Shown in pieces: positions 1 through 8,621 of a stretch of 39,496 nucleotides of DNA. The notes beneath the pieces were generated by a model. It did not search any database. It saw only the letters and a program-made list of their open reading frames with translations, and was not told where the DNA came from. A program made the translations under genes and the position numbers. Within the stretch, counting starts at the first letter, position 1. Every line of letters starts with the position of its first letter. The stretch is from Myxococcota bacterium (GTDB lineage: Bacteria; Myxococcota_A; Polyangia; HGW-17), in the NCBI GenBank assembly GCA_018821305.1, contig JAHJMN010000120.1, positions 1-39,496 of the forward strand, given 5' to 3'.

Positions 1-292
1 AGTAATGATTTACTGAATATAAATGACCCCTGATTCCCTGTTCCTGAATCTGTTTCTGATTCCCTGAAATATTTAAATCCTTATAACTGCATTTAGTTTT
101 GTTAACAATATCAACTAATACGCCTTAACCGAGCAGCATTGGGTCTAGATGGGTCTAGATGTCTATGACCTGACCCTGTTACATGTTTACCTGACTTTCA
201 GGCATTCAGGAAATCAGTAGCAGGAACAGGAAAACAGGGGGCTCATTCCTGAAGCATTTCTCAATCGTATTACTCAGGACACGAAAGTCTTT
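1..292. repeat. Intergenic repeat copy (CAGGAA/CCTGATT family)
   Basis: No gene is visible. The stretch holds runs of CCTG-rich words (positions 26-68), a duplicated 10-mer GGGTCTAGAT (about 141-160) and a block at about 165-245 (CCTGACCCTG, ATTCAGGAAATCAG, AGCAGGAACAGG). The block recurs at 17.68-17.76, 18.93-19.02 and, inverted, 29.39-29.51 kb. The two arms are partly complementary, so the unit can fold. At 275-286 there is a half-site, CAGGACACGAAA, close to the end motif of a second repeat family, just past the stop codon of the neighbouring minus-strand gene. Confidence 0.6.
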
Positions 293-2776
293 TTAAAAGC
301 GAAAGAAGGGGGTGCGGACGTCGAAAAGAATGTTGAGGCCGAAGGTGATGTCTACTCCAACGCCCCAGGCCGTGCCCGAACGTTTGATGGCGTAGATTTC
401 ATTTGTAATGTTAAGAAAAAAACGGTCGGTGATGGCTACATAGAGCTTATTGGTGGAGGAAACTTCCCCGGAATATATGCCGTCTTCGTTTGAGCGGAAG
501 AAATACGCATCAAGCCGACTTTCACCCTTGAGTGTAAAACGTCGGAACTTCAGAATATCACCGTTTGCAAGCTGCCATCCGGTGTAAAGTGTCATGCTTG
601 AGCGATTCGAAAAGGCGCTGAATTCCTCACGGTAACCAGCACCGATTTTGAAAAACAGACGATTTTCAAGGATTTCCCAGCCGATACCCGCAATGTTTGT
701 AAGTATCCGGAAACGCCGGGTTTCATCGTTTATGGATGGCGTGAACTCCGTCTGGAAACCGGCATCGAAAAAGGGAACGGGGGAATACCATTTTCCGTTC
801 ATCCACATATTCTTCGGGCGTTTCCACTGATAGAGCAGGTTTACTTTTATTTCATCACTGGTTTCCGTTTCCACGGAGGACAAGGTGCCCGTAGTGCTGT
901 CAACGACATCTGTGCGGTTTTTCCCGTATAGAATGCGGCTCGACAGAGACAATGCGTTTGAAGCACTGGAAATTCCCATGCTGAATGAACTGTCAATGTT
1001 TATCTGCTGCAGGTCCTGCCTTGAAAGCTGGCTTTTTTCCGGGTAGTTGCTGCCACCCGAAATAGATGTGCTTCCGAAGTTAAGTCCCAGATTGAGGCCC
1101 GTTGTAAAAAGATAGCTCTTCCATAAATCCGGAAAATCCGTCATGGTAACAAGCGTGTTTCCCGTAAGTTTTGAAGATTTACCTTCTGAAAACCATCCTA
1201 AAACCGCCGTGCGGATACCTTCTTCCTGCTCTGAAATACCGGATGCAAGAGGCGATATGAAACCGCCGCCACCCCCGGCGAGAAATTGGGTCGTAACCAG
1301 TCTGATATGCTGTTCATCTTCGATTATGCGGGAGTTTACGTAGAAATTTCCTCCCTTTTTGGTAAGTCCTAAAACGCGGACTCCGCTTTTTCCATCAATA
1401 TGGCTACCAAGAAGTGATTTGAGGTTTTTTCCTTTAATGGATACGGTTATGACTCTGCTGTCCGTTACGATGGCTCTAAGGATTTTTTCCGCTGTTACTT
1501 TGCCGCTTAACGGAAACATATCATCGGAAAGGGCTGTATCATTAAGAAAACTGACTTCCGTACGGTATTTAACCCTTAAAATACCCAGCACATATTTCAT
1601 AAACATGTCCCGGGAGAAACTCTTGCCGAAAACAGCTTTTCCAAGCCAGCGGTTTGCACTCGCACAAAAATCATCCATTAGAGATTGAATCTGCTGTTTT
1701 TCTTTGTGCTCAAGGCGCTGAGTTTTAGGAATAATGGAAGTCACTTTTGTTTTCGAACGCTTTAAGATTGCTTTGCCGCCGGTCTGACGGAAGGTGAGAC
1801 TTACCTTTGTGAGGGCCTGACCGTCTTTTGCGCCGCCAACTATCCACGCGCCCTTTGTGCGTTTGATAATCTGAATGTAACTGTTTGTAAGGGAGTCCGG
1901 CCGGAACGTTGATGAAGACAGTACAATGTCCGGTTCAATTTCATTAACTTCCCGAAGAAATTTCAGGTTTCCAGCGGGGTATGTGACAGAGCGATCAAGG
2001 TGACTCATTAAAATGATTGAATCCACCTTCTGCTTGCGTATAAGCCACGAAGCCCACTTTTTCCAGGTTTTCACGGGATCTTCAATTTTAATTCTTTTAC
2101 GCAAATCTTTAGAAAGATGCTTGTGATGATCCGGACTCATCAGTGAAAGCACGGCAATCTTAACGCCGTTTCGTTCAATTATTCTGAAGGGTTTTACATA
2201 CTTTAAACACCAGTTGTCCTTCCGGTTTGTGCATTCAATGTTTGTGAGGACGAAGGACTGATCCTTTGCTGTTGCCTTTTCAAGATAGAGTCTAAAATGA
2301 GCCGGTGGAGCACTTAAATCGTTGAGCCCAAGGGAAATGGCGTCAAGACGCATGTCGGAGATAATATGTGCAGCCCAGTTTGCTCGCTTTTCCGTGGAAA
2401 AGATAAAACTTCCGAAGGCGTCAGGGAAAATCATGTTGCCGCCGCTGAGGATTATGGGCGGATCCCGTCCTTCGTCGAAGGCTTTTACTCTAAGGCGCCT
2501 TGCAAGGAGTTTGAGGGACAGAAACGAAACGCCGGATGTATTTTTTTTTCCACATCCCGGAGGGGCGAACTGCCCGTTTAAATCAGGAAAAAACAGAAGG
2601 TCAATTTTTGTATCCGGAATGGAAGGTTTGTCTGAGCTTTGGGGAATGTCAGAAGTATCCGCAGTTTTATCTGCCGGTGTTTGAGTTACTTTCAGTGATT
2701 GAGCTTTGACTATCGAAGGGGGAAAAAAGCAAATTAACGAAATGAACAATGAAACCAAGTATAAGTGCACGTTCAT
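293..2776 (-). CDS. Secreted 5'-nucleotidase-like protein, degenerate active site, C-terminal beta-barrel
   Basis: An 827-residue protein read from the ATG at 2774-2776, which has AAGGTG five bases upstream; an in-frame upstream start lacks a site. Residues 1-25 form a signal peptide with a likely VKA-Q cleavage. Residues about 55-345 follow the calcineurin-like metallophosphatase layout of UshA/5'-nucleotidases, and about 365-530 follow the 5'-nucleotidase C-terminal domain (FPLSGKVT, VSIKGKNLKSLL). Metal ligands are mostly lost: the usual NDxHG reads PDLNG (residues 64-68), GNHEF reads GLNDL, and GGHTH reads SSSTF; only the SHL histidine is evident. The last roughly 270 residues are rich in alternating aromatic strands and end in Phe, as in an outer-membrane barrel. 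I infer an outer-membrane-anchored, probably non-catalytic binding protein. It follows the ferredoxin gene on the same strand but with its own ribosome site. Family assignment is good; function is unknown. Confidence 0.72.
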   Translation of the reverse strand: MNVHLYLVSLFISLICFFPPSIVKAQSLKVTQTPADKTADTSDIPQSSDKPSIPDTKIDLLFFPDLNGQFAPPGCGKKNTSGVSFLSLKLLARRLRVKAFDEGRDPPIILSGGNMIFPDAFGSFIFSTEKRANWAAHIISDMRLDAISLGLNDLSAPPAHFRLYLEKATAKDQSFVLTNIECTNRKDNWCLKYVKPFRIIERNGVKIAVLSLMSPDHHKHLSKDLRKRIKIEDPVKTWKKWASWLIRKQKVDSIILMSHLDRSVTYPAGNLKFLREVNEIEPDIVLSSSTFRPDSLTNSYIQIIKRTKGAWIVGGAKDGQALTKVSLTFRQTGGKAILKRSKTKVTSIIPKTQRLEHKEKQQIQSLMDDFCASANRWLGKAVFGKSFSRDMFMKYVLGILRVKYRTEVSFLNDTALSDDMFPLSGKVTAEKILRAIVTDSRVITVSIKGKNLKSLLGSHIDGKSGVRVLGLTKKGGNFYVNSRIIEDEQHIRLVTTQFLAGGGGGFISPLASGISEQEEGIRTAVLGWFSEGKSSKLTGNTLVTMTDFPDLWKSYLFTTGLNLGLNFGSTSISGGSNYPEKSQLSRQDLQQINIDSSFSMGISSASNALSLSSRILYGKNRTDVVDSTTGTLSSVETETSDEIKVNLLYQWKRPKNMWMNGKWYSPVPFFDAGFQTEFTPSINDETRRFRILTNIAGIGWEILENRLFFKIGAGYREEFSAFSNRSSMTLYTGWQLANGDILKFRRFTLKGESRLDAYFFRSNEDGIYSGEVSSTNKLYVAITDRFFLNITNEIYAIKRSGTAWGVGVDITFGLNILFDVRTPFFRF

Positions 2777-2840
2777 GTTCACCTTAGGGCAAAGAGAGAA
2801 AAGGGGGTCAGGTTGTTCCAACCCCGTTTTTCAGTGTGCA

Positions 2841-3044
<204 letters not shown>

Positions 3045-3073
3045 TCATAAAACACGATTGTGAAAGCGCGTTT

Positions 3074-3086
3074 TGTCCCGGGGACA
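3074..3086. promoter_or_regulatory. 13-bp perfect palindrome in the ferredoxin leader
   Basis: TGTCCCGGGGACA is a 6-1-6 perfect inverted repeat located just downstream of the predicted -10 element of the ferredoxin promoter. The position would suit a repressor operator, or a short hairpin in the leader. No regulator in the window can be assigned to it. Confidence 0.4.
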
Positions 3087-3093
3087 TCCCAGA

Positions 3094-3122
3094 TTAGTAG
3101 AAATCTTTCTGTTACAAGTCAA
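3094..3122 (-). promoter_or_regulatory. Sigma70-like promoter for the ferredoxin
   Basis: Read on the minus strand: -35 TTGACT (3117-3122), a 17-bp spacer and -10 TACTAA (3094-3099). The leader to the ferredoxin ATG is then roughly 75 bases and contains the TGTCCC/GGGACA palindrome. Confidence 0.6.
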
Positions 3123-3166
3123 GAAAATTCTGGCAAATCCCTGAGAAGATTCATCTCACTTAATTC

Positions 3167-3726
3167 CGCTCACTACGTTTCGCTCTATGGGGTAAATTTG
3201 TCGCTCACTACGTTTCGCTGAAATTTACGCAGAGCTTGTCGCTCTATGTGTAAATTTGCCGCTCACTACGTTTCGCTGGGGTCTTTTTCAGGTTTGAAAC
3301 GGCCCAGATAACGCTCACTGCGTTTCGCTCATCTCGGCAAGTGTTTACTTTGAAAGACATTTTAAGTTACAAAAGTAACCTTCTCATAAATTGATCAAGG
3401 AGAGCGCAGCTCTCCTTAAACCTCTCAGTTGGGGGGATTTCGATTTCCCCCCAATCCCCCTTGAATCGACGCAAAGGGGGCACGCCCCCTCTGGACTCCC
3501 CACGCCTGCGGCGTCGAAAACATTCCGCTCACTACGTTTCGCTCTATGGTGTAAATTTGTCGCTCACTACGTTTCGCTGAAATTTACGCAGAGCTTGTCG
3601 CTCACTTCGTTTCGCTGAAATTTACGAAGTTTGTCGCTCACTACGTTTCGCTGAAATTTACGAAGTTTGTTGCTCACTACGTTTCGCTTAAATTTACGCA
3701 TGCTTTGCCGCTCACTACGTTTCGCT
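3167..3726. repeat. Ten copies of an 18-bp repeat with interspersed palindromes
   Basis: Intergenic region without a convincing gene. CGCTCACTACGTTTCGCT or one-base variants start at about 3167, 3202, 3260, 3312, 3526, 3561, 3598, 3635, 3671 and 3709. From 3526 on, the copies are spaced 35-38 bp apart and are often followed by GAAATTTACG. Between the two groups lie strong inverted repeats: AAGGAGAGC/GCTCTCCTT (3397-3417), GGGGGGA/TCCCCCC (3431-3452) and GGGGG/CCCCC (about 3475-3490). Short ORFs through here just translate the repeat. Confidence 0.8.
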
Positions 3727-3890
3727 GGTAAAGAGGCTCATAATGAGTCACAACGTGGCTCACACATATTAGCGAAGGGATCAAAGATGCCGGAAGGCAT
3801 CGAAGATCCCTGGAAATGGTCATCAACCAGTCAGGACCCTGAAGGGGTCCCACTTTGTTTCGATTGCAGCAATTATCAATAAATCGGGAG

Positions 3891-3918
3891 TTGACAAAAG
3901 TCTGGGGAAAACTATATT
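3891..3918 (+). promoter_or_regulatory. Sigma70-like promoter of the RND efflux operon
   Basis: TTGACA (3891-3896), a 16-bp spacer and TATATT (3913-3918). It lies about 90 bases upstream of the adaptor start codon and directly abuts a 25-bp palindrome. Confidence 0.7.
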
Positions 3919-3943
3919 AACCAAATCGTTAAACGTTTCGGTT
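3919..3943. promoter_or_regulatory. 25-bp palindromic operator-like site at the efflux promoter
   Basis: The sequence from 3919 to 3943 is an imperfect palindrome with arms AACCAAATCGTT and AACGTTTCGGTT around a central A; ten of twelve arm positions are complementary. It starts right after the -10 element, so a bound protein would block transcription start. Size and place resemble TetR/AcrR-family operators controlling efflux pumps. No such regulator gene is in the window. Confidence 0.6.
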
Positions 3944-4008
3944 GAACATTGACGATAGACCCTGCAGGACGCCGTTTGCTGTGCCGAAAAACGGCTTGGG
4001 AGGTAGTA

Positions 4009-5550
4009 ATGAATACTTCGGTTCGTTTCAGTTTTCTTCTTTTTCTTTTGCCCTTAGCTTTACTTTCATCAGGTTGTTCTAAATCTCAGGCCCGCAAGGA
4101 TGAAGCTGCCGTAGAGTTTCGTGTGAGTGTCGAGCAGGTAAAAATCACAAAGGCAGATTTAAATCAGGATGCGGTTTTCTCTGCCGTATCAATGCCCTGG
4201 GAGCAATTCATCCTTTCCTTTAAAGCTCAGGGACGCATACGCAAACTTACATTTGAAGAAGGGGCCGTAGTGAAGAAAAACGATCTTCTGGGCATCATAA
4301 GCGAGGAAGACTACTGGCTTGCACGCAAAATGGCGTCCATTCAGGTAAATACCCTGAATCCGGATTACGAACGCATTGTTAAACTCACGGAAAAGAACGC
4401 CATTCCCGGTGCGGAAAAAGGTCGCATGGAAGGTCGCCTCAGTGCGGCGAAAACTCAACTTCTTCAGGCGGAAACGGCCCTCGCCGGTACGATTCTGCGC
4501 AGCCCCGCCGACGGTATAATCGTTAAAAAACTTATAAGTATCGGGGATCTCGTGGGTCCAAGCCGCCCTGCAGGCGTACTTTTAGACTTGAGTCACATGA
4601 AAATCATCATAAACGTACCTGAAGATGATCTCAAATACGTGAAAAAAGACATGACCGTAAACGTGGAGTTTCCCGCCGTGGGCATCAAAACAACGGGGAC
4701 GGTTCACTATATTTCATGGCTCGTAGATGGGCTAACTCGTTCGTTTCCTGTAACTGTGAGAATCACAAATCCCCTCGACGACAAAGGTTTTCCCATTTTA
4801 CGGGCGGGCATGAGCGGTACAATAAGAATACCGAGACCGGCACTTTCCGGGATTTTTGTCCCCTTCGACGCTGTCATGAAGGGCCTTGATGGCAAGCATT
4901 TCGTGTTTGTAAACGAGCAAGGGCGAGCTAAAGTACGACAGATTACAGCGGGTCCCATTGTCTCTGGATTTATTCAAGTAAATGCCGGGCTTTCGGAAAA
5001 CGATATTATTATAGTAAAAGGGCAGCAGTTTCTGAAAAACGGCACACTTTTAGATGTGCGCGTTGCAGACAAAAGTCAACAGCCTCAAGGCAGCAATTCT
5101 TCTGACCCCTCTGCGGGAAAAATGCACCCAAGTGGCGTAAAAAGCCAGTCATCTGGAGAAAAATCACACCCAACTGGCGTAAAGAGTAACCCCCCCGCGG
5201 AAAAATCACACCCAAGTGGAGCTAAGATTAACCCCTCCGCGGAAAAATCGTACCCAAGTGGAGCTAAGAGTAACCCCTCCGCGGAAAAATCTTACCCCTC
5301 CAGCGGAAAATCTTACCCCCCCGCGGAAAAATCTTACCCCTCCAGCGGAAAATCTTACCCCCCCGCGGAAAAATCGTACCCCTCCAGCGGAAAATCGTAC
5401 CCCTCCGCGGAAAAATCGTACCCCTCCAGCGGAAAATCTTACCCCCCCGCGGAAAAATCACACCCAACTAGCGTAAAGAGCAACCCCCCCGCTGGAAAAT
5501 CGTACCCCTCAGAAAAAAAATCGGTTACATCCGGGAGTAAGTCAAAATGA
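4009..5550 (+). CDS. RND efflux periplasmic adaptor lipoprotein with repetitive C-terminal tail
   Basis: A 513-residue membrane fusion protein. The ATG at 4009 has GGGAGGT five bases upstream. Residues 1-22 are a lipoprotein signal ending LSSGC, so Cys23 would be lipidated. Residues about 55-350 show the AcrA/HlyD order: lipoyl half-motifs (KAQGRIRKLTFEEG; LRSPADGIIVKKL), a helical hairpin between them, and a beta-barrel. It would connect the inner-membrane pump to the outer-membrane channel encoded next. The last 160 residues are unusual: a Lys/Ser/Pro tail built from seven-residue units (KSYPSSG, KSYPPAE), absent from ordinary adaptors and probably disordered. The gene ends in an ATGA overlap with the pump gene, implying translational coupling. 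Confidence 0.93.
   Translation: MNTSVRFSFLLFLLPLALLSSGCSKSQARKDEAAVEFRVSVEQVKITKADLNQDAVFSAVSMPWEQFILSFKAQGRIRKLTFEEGAVVKKNDLLGIISEEDYWLARKMASIQVNTLNPDYERIVKLTEKNAIPGAEKGRMEGRLSAAKTQLLQAETALAGTILRSPADGIIVKKLISIGDLVGPSRPAGVLLDLSHMKIIINVPEDDLKYVKKDMTVNVEFPAVGIKTTGTVHYISWLVDGLTRSFPVTVRITNPLDDKGFPILRAGMSGTIRIPRPALSGIFVPFDAVMKGLDGKHFVFVNEQGRAKVRQITAGPIVSGFIQVNAGLSENDIIIVKGQQFLKNGTLLDVRVADKSQQPQGSNSSDPSAGKMHPSGVKSQSSGEKSHPTGVKSNPPAEKSHPSGAKINPSAEKSYPSGAKSNPSAEKSYPSSGKSYPPAEKSYPSSGKSYPPAEKSYPSSGKSYPSAEKSYPSSGKSYPPAEKSHPTSVKSNPPAGKSYPSEKKSVTSGSKSK
5068..5520 (+). repeat. In-frame 21/42-bp tandem repeat in the adaptor gene
   Basis: Imperfect direct repeats of 21 and 42 bp encode KSYPSSG/KSYPPAE-type heptads; units such as AAATCTTACCCCTCCAGCGG recur from about 5285 to 5460 with few differences. 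Near-identity at DNA level points to recent slippage or recombination, so tail length is likely to vary between strains. Confidence 0.85.
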
Positions 5551-8500
5551 ACATTCCGGAATTTTCACTCAAAAAACCTACGGTTATTCTTATGATTTTC
5601 CTTGGCCTCAGTGTCTGGGGTATCTATTCGTACAAAACCATTTCCCGGCGCGAAGATCCTAAAATAGACATTTCCTTTGCGGCGGTTTTGACGATTTATC
5701 CCGGTGCAAGTGCTGCGGAAGTCGAACATAAAGTCACCAAACCCATTGAAGAAGCTATTCAATCACTTTCCAGCATTGAGGAAATCTCCAGCGTAAGCAA
5801 ATCCAACGTTTCCATGATCTTTCTGAAGGTCAACTACAACACGAATTTCAACCAGCAGTGGGATCAGGTGCGGGCACGCATTGACTCCATCCGGAAAAAC
5901 CTGCCTTCCACCGTGGACGGGCCAAAAGTTATCGACGATTTCGGGGATGTGGTGGGCATGATCATCTCCATCCATTCGCCCAATTCGGATCCGAAGGTTC
6001 TGGAAAAGCTGTCGGATCAACTGAAAAACAAAATTCTTGCGGTTCAGAGTGTCGGAAAAGTGGACATAAAGGGCAAGTGGACTGAAGAAATTGCCATTGA
6101 AGGTGGTCTCGATGATTTCCTCAATTATGATTTCGGCCCAATAAAAGCGCAGCAGCTCTTAAACGCTCAGAACATGGGAATCCCCGGAGGCGTCAGGCAT
6201 ACAAAAACGGCGGATATACGCATTGCGCCGCCCACGGAATATTCAAACCTCCTTGAACTTAAAAACCAGGTATTCGCCGTGTCCAAAGATAACGGGGAAG
6301 CTCTGCGTATCGGTCAGGTTTTCGATGTCAAACGACGTTACGCAAACCCGCAGAACATGTACTACAATACAAATGGTGAAAACTCCGTTGTTCTTAACGT
6401 CACCATGAAAACGGGTTTTGACATCACGAAAATGGGGCGAGAAGTCCGGGGAATTGTAAAGGATTTCGAGAAAACACTGCCCCTTGGTTATAAAATAACT
6501 TTCCTTCATGACCAGCCTCATCACGTGGACGTGAACCTCGGAGGTTTCATAAACAACCTTCTCCAGAGTCTTTTACTCGTGGCTCTTTCCATGGCTCTGC
6601 TGCTGGGTTTGCGTTCTTCAATTCTGGTGAGTCTCGGCCTTCCGCTGGCAGTCCTTGTGTCTTTAGCCATCATGCCCATGCTTAAAATCGATCTGGAAAG
6701 GGCAAGTGTGGCCGCATTCATTGTGGCGCTGGGAATGCTTGTGGATAACTCGATTATTGTTGTGGATCACATCCACAATCTGCTGGATAAGGGCCATGAA
6801 CTGTGGGACGCCTGCGTTAAAGGTGCTCAGGATCTCATTATGCCGATTCTCGGCGGTACCATAGCTTCAATTCTTGCATTCTTTCCCATGCTTTTACTCC
6901 CGGACGAAATGGGAGCCTACATCCGGTCTCTTCCCTGGGTTTTAACCCTCAGTTTAGGTGCGTCGTTTTTCATCTCCATAACAATAACGCCCCTTCTTGC
7001 ATACGGTTTCATGTATTTTGGTCGAAAGAAAAAGACGGAAGGTAGCGAAATAAAGGAAAAGAAAAAGTCATTTCTTGCCCGGGGATACGAGCATCTTATG
7101 AGCTTTTGCCTCAAAGCCTGGCCCGTTATCATTATATTTGTGGCTCTATCCATCGCCGGTTCAGCTTTACTGTTCAAAAAAACCGGAGTGAGCTTCTTTC
7201 CCACAGCAGAGCGCGATCAGTTCGTTGTGGAAATCTGGACTCCCGAAGGCTCGAGCATTAAAAACACTTTGTCCTATGCAACGAAGGTAGATGAAATAAT
7301 CCGCCGGGATAAACGGGTTGTTTCCACCCTCACCGTGACAGGAAACGGTCTCGACCGCTTCTGGATTGCGTTAAAACCGGAACTCAATGCATTCAACCTC
7401 GCGCAGATTCTAGTGAATACGAAAAGTAACAAAGCAACAACGGAACTGGTGGATGAACTCAAACCCGTACTTCGTGCGATTCCCGGGGCACGCATCATCG
7501 TTAAGCAACTCTTGCTTGGTATCGCCATTGATGCTCCGGTACAGTTTAAGATTTACGGTGATGACGTAAATGAGCTTCGCAGACTCAGTACGGAAATCCA
7601 GAAGATTATGGTGAAAGATCCCGGCATTGAAACGGCCCGGGATAACTTCGGGGAAAACTCCCTGGGCTACCGCATTGTTTTAAACGAAGAAAAAGCCCTG
7701 AAAACCGGCATCACGCGAGCGGAAATTGCCATGGCTCTTATTACCGCAAACAACGGACTTCCCGTGACAAACTACCGTATGGATGACGATCCGATTCCCG
7801 TTGTCCTGAAGGTTCGCGATTCGGAAATCAAAACACCGGAAGATCTTCTGCGCATGGCTGCAGCTTCATCCGCCACGGGGGCCCGGATTCCAATCAATAC
7901 ACTGGCATCCATCCAGCCCGTGTGGGAAAGTGGCCTCATAAACCGAGATCGCGGACGCCGGGCCATTACCGTAAACGGCTACACGAAACCCGGTGTGCTG
8001 GCGGATGACGTCATGAAGCGTATTTTTCCGCAGGTTAAGAAGATTTCTCTACCCTCCGGATACGATCTCACTGTTGAAGGTGAGGAAAAAGAGCGTAAGA
8101 AAACCTTTGGGGATTTAACCATCGTCTTCGGCGTAACTATTTTCGCCCTGTTTTTCGTCCTTGTGTTCCAGTTCGGAACTCTGCGTCAGGCCCTCGTAAT
8201 CCTGGGATCCGTGCCCCTCGCTCTCATCGGAGGTGTTATCGGCCTCGTAGTTACGGGGAATTCCTTTGGTTTCAGTGCCTTTGTGGGGATGATCGCCCTT
8301 GCGGGAGTCGTCATTAAAAATGCCGTGGTGTGGGTAGACTTCGTGGAAACCGCAGTCAATGAAGGCATGGAGTATCGCATGGCAGTAATTGAAGCGGGAA
8401 TTGCAAGACTTCGACCGATTCTGCTTACGGCGGCGACAACCATCGGCGGCCTCATCCCCCTTGGGATCAGCCGGGACGCCATGTGGAGTCCCATGGCCTG

Positions 8501-8621
8501 GACCATGATGTTCGGTCTGGCCATTTCCACGGTTTTAACTTTAGTAATTATTCCCGTATTTTACTTCCTTTTCATTCGCCATACTCCTCCGGCGGTTAAG
8601 GGGAAGGAGGCTGTGATATGA
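5547..8621 (+). CDS. RND efflux transporter (AcrB/HAE-1-like inner-membrane pump)
   Basis: 1024 residues, the usual length. The N-terminal helix is followed by the first periplasmic loop, TM2-6, a second large loop and TM8-12, ending in a cytoplasmic tail. Proton-relay positions are visible: in TM4 ALGMLVDNSIIVVDHI holds Asp400 but Asn401 where AcrB has a second Asp; in TM10 the GVVIKNAVVW segment keeps the conserved Lys-Asn. VDN instead of VDD occurs in many RND pumps outside enterics. It would use proton motive force to export substrates through the adaptor and TolC-like partner. It overlaps both neighbours by four bases (ATGA at each junction). Substrate cannot be inferred. Confidence 0.95.
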   Translation: MNIPEFSLKKPTVILMIFLGLSVWGIYSYKTISRREDPKIDISFAAVLTIYPGASAAEVEHKVTKPIEEAIQSLSSIEEISSVSKSNVSMIFLKVNYNTNFNQQWDQVRARIDSIRKNLPSTVDGPKVIDDFGDVVGMIISIHSPNSDPKVLEKLSDQLKNKILAVQSVGKVDIKGKWTEEIAIEGGLDDFLNYDFGPIKAQQLLNAQNMGIPGGVRHTKTADIRIAPPTEYSNLLELKNQVFAVSKDNGEALRIGQVFDVKRRYANPQNMYYNTNGENSVVLNVTMKTGFDITKMGREVRGIVKDFEKTLPLGYKITFLHDQPHHVDVNLGGFINNLLQSLLLVALSMALLLGLRSSILVSLGLPLAVLVSLAIMPMLKIDLERASVAAFIVALGMLVDNSIIVVDHIHNLLDKGHELWDACVKGAQDLIMPILGGTIASILAFFPMLLLPDEMGAYIRSLPWVLTLSLGASFFISITITPLLAYGFMYFGRKKKTEGSEIKEKKKSFLARGYEHLMSFCLKAWPVIIIFVALSIAGSALLFKKTGVSFFPTAERDQFVVEIWTPEGSSIKNTLSYATKVDEIIRRDKRVVSTLTVTGNGLDRFWIALKPELNAFNLAQILVNTKSNKATTELVDELKPVLRAIPGARIIVKQLLLGIAIDAPVQFKIYGDDVNELRRLSTEIQKIMVKDPGIETARDNFGENSLGYRIVLNEEKALKTGITRAEIAMALITANNGLPVTNYRMDDDPIPVVLKVRDSEIKTPEDLLRMAAASSATGARIPINTLASIQPVWESGLINRDRGRRAITVNGYTKPGVLADDVMKRIFPQVKKISLPSGYDLTVEGEEKERKKTFGDLTIVFGVTIFALFFVLVFQFGTLRQALVILGSVPLALIGGVIGLVVTGNSFGFSAFVGMIALAGVVIKNAVVWVDFVETAVNEGMEYRMAVIEAGIARLRPILLTAATTIGGLIPLGISRDAMWSPMAWTMMFGLAISTVLTLVIIPVFYFLFIRHTPPAVKGKEAVI

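Noticed and set aside
3391-3618. 75-residue ORF in the repeat region
   Set aside because: It translates palindromes and the 18-bp repeat (RSLRFA units); no ribosome site, no family resemblance.
3526-3726. CRISPR array
   Set aside because: The 18-mer recurs about every 36 bp, but the spacers are themselves similar (GAAATTTACG), the repeat is short and variable, and no cas gene is present.
5216-5476. Overlapping ORFs on both strands in the adaptor tail (5216-5476 plus, 5264-5467 minus)
   Set aside because: They are shadow frames of a tandem repeat that stays open in several frames; the adaptor frame has the signal peptide and domain support.
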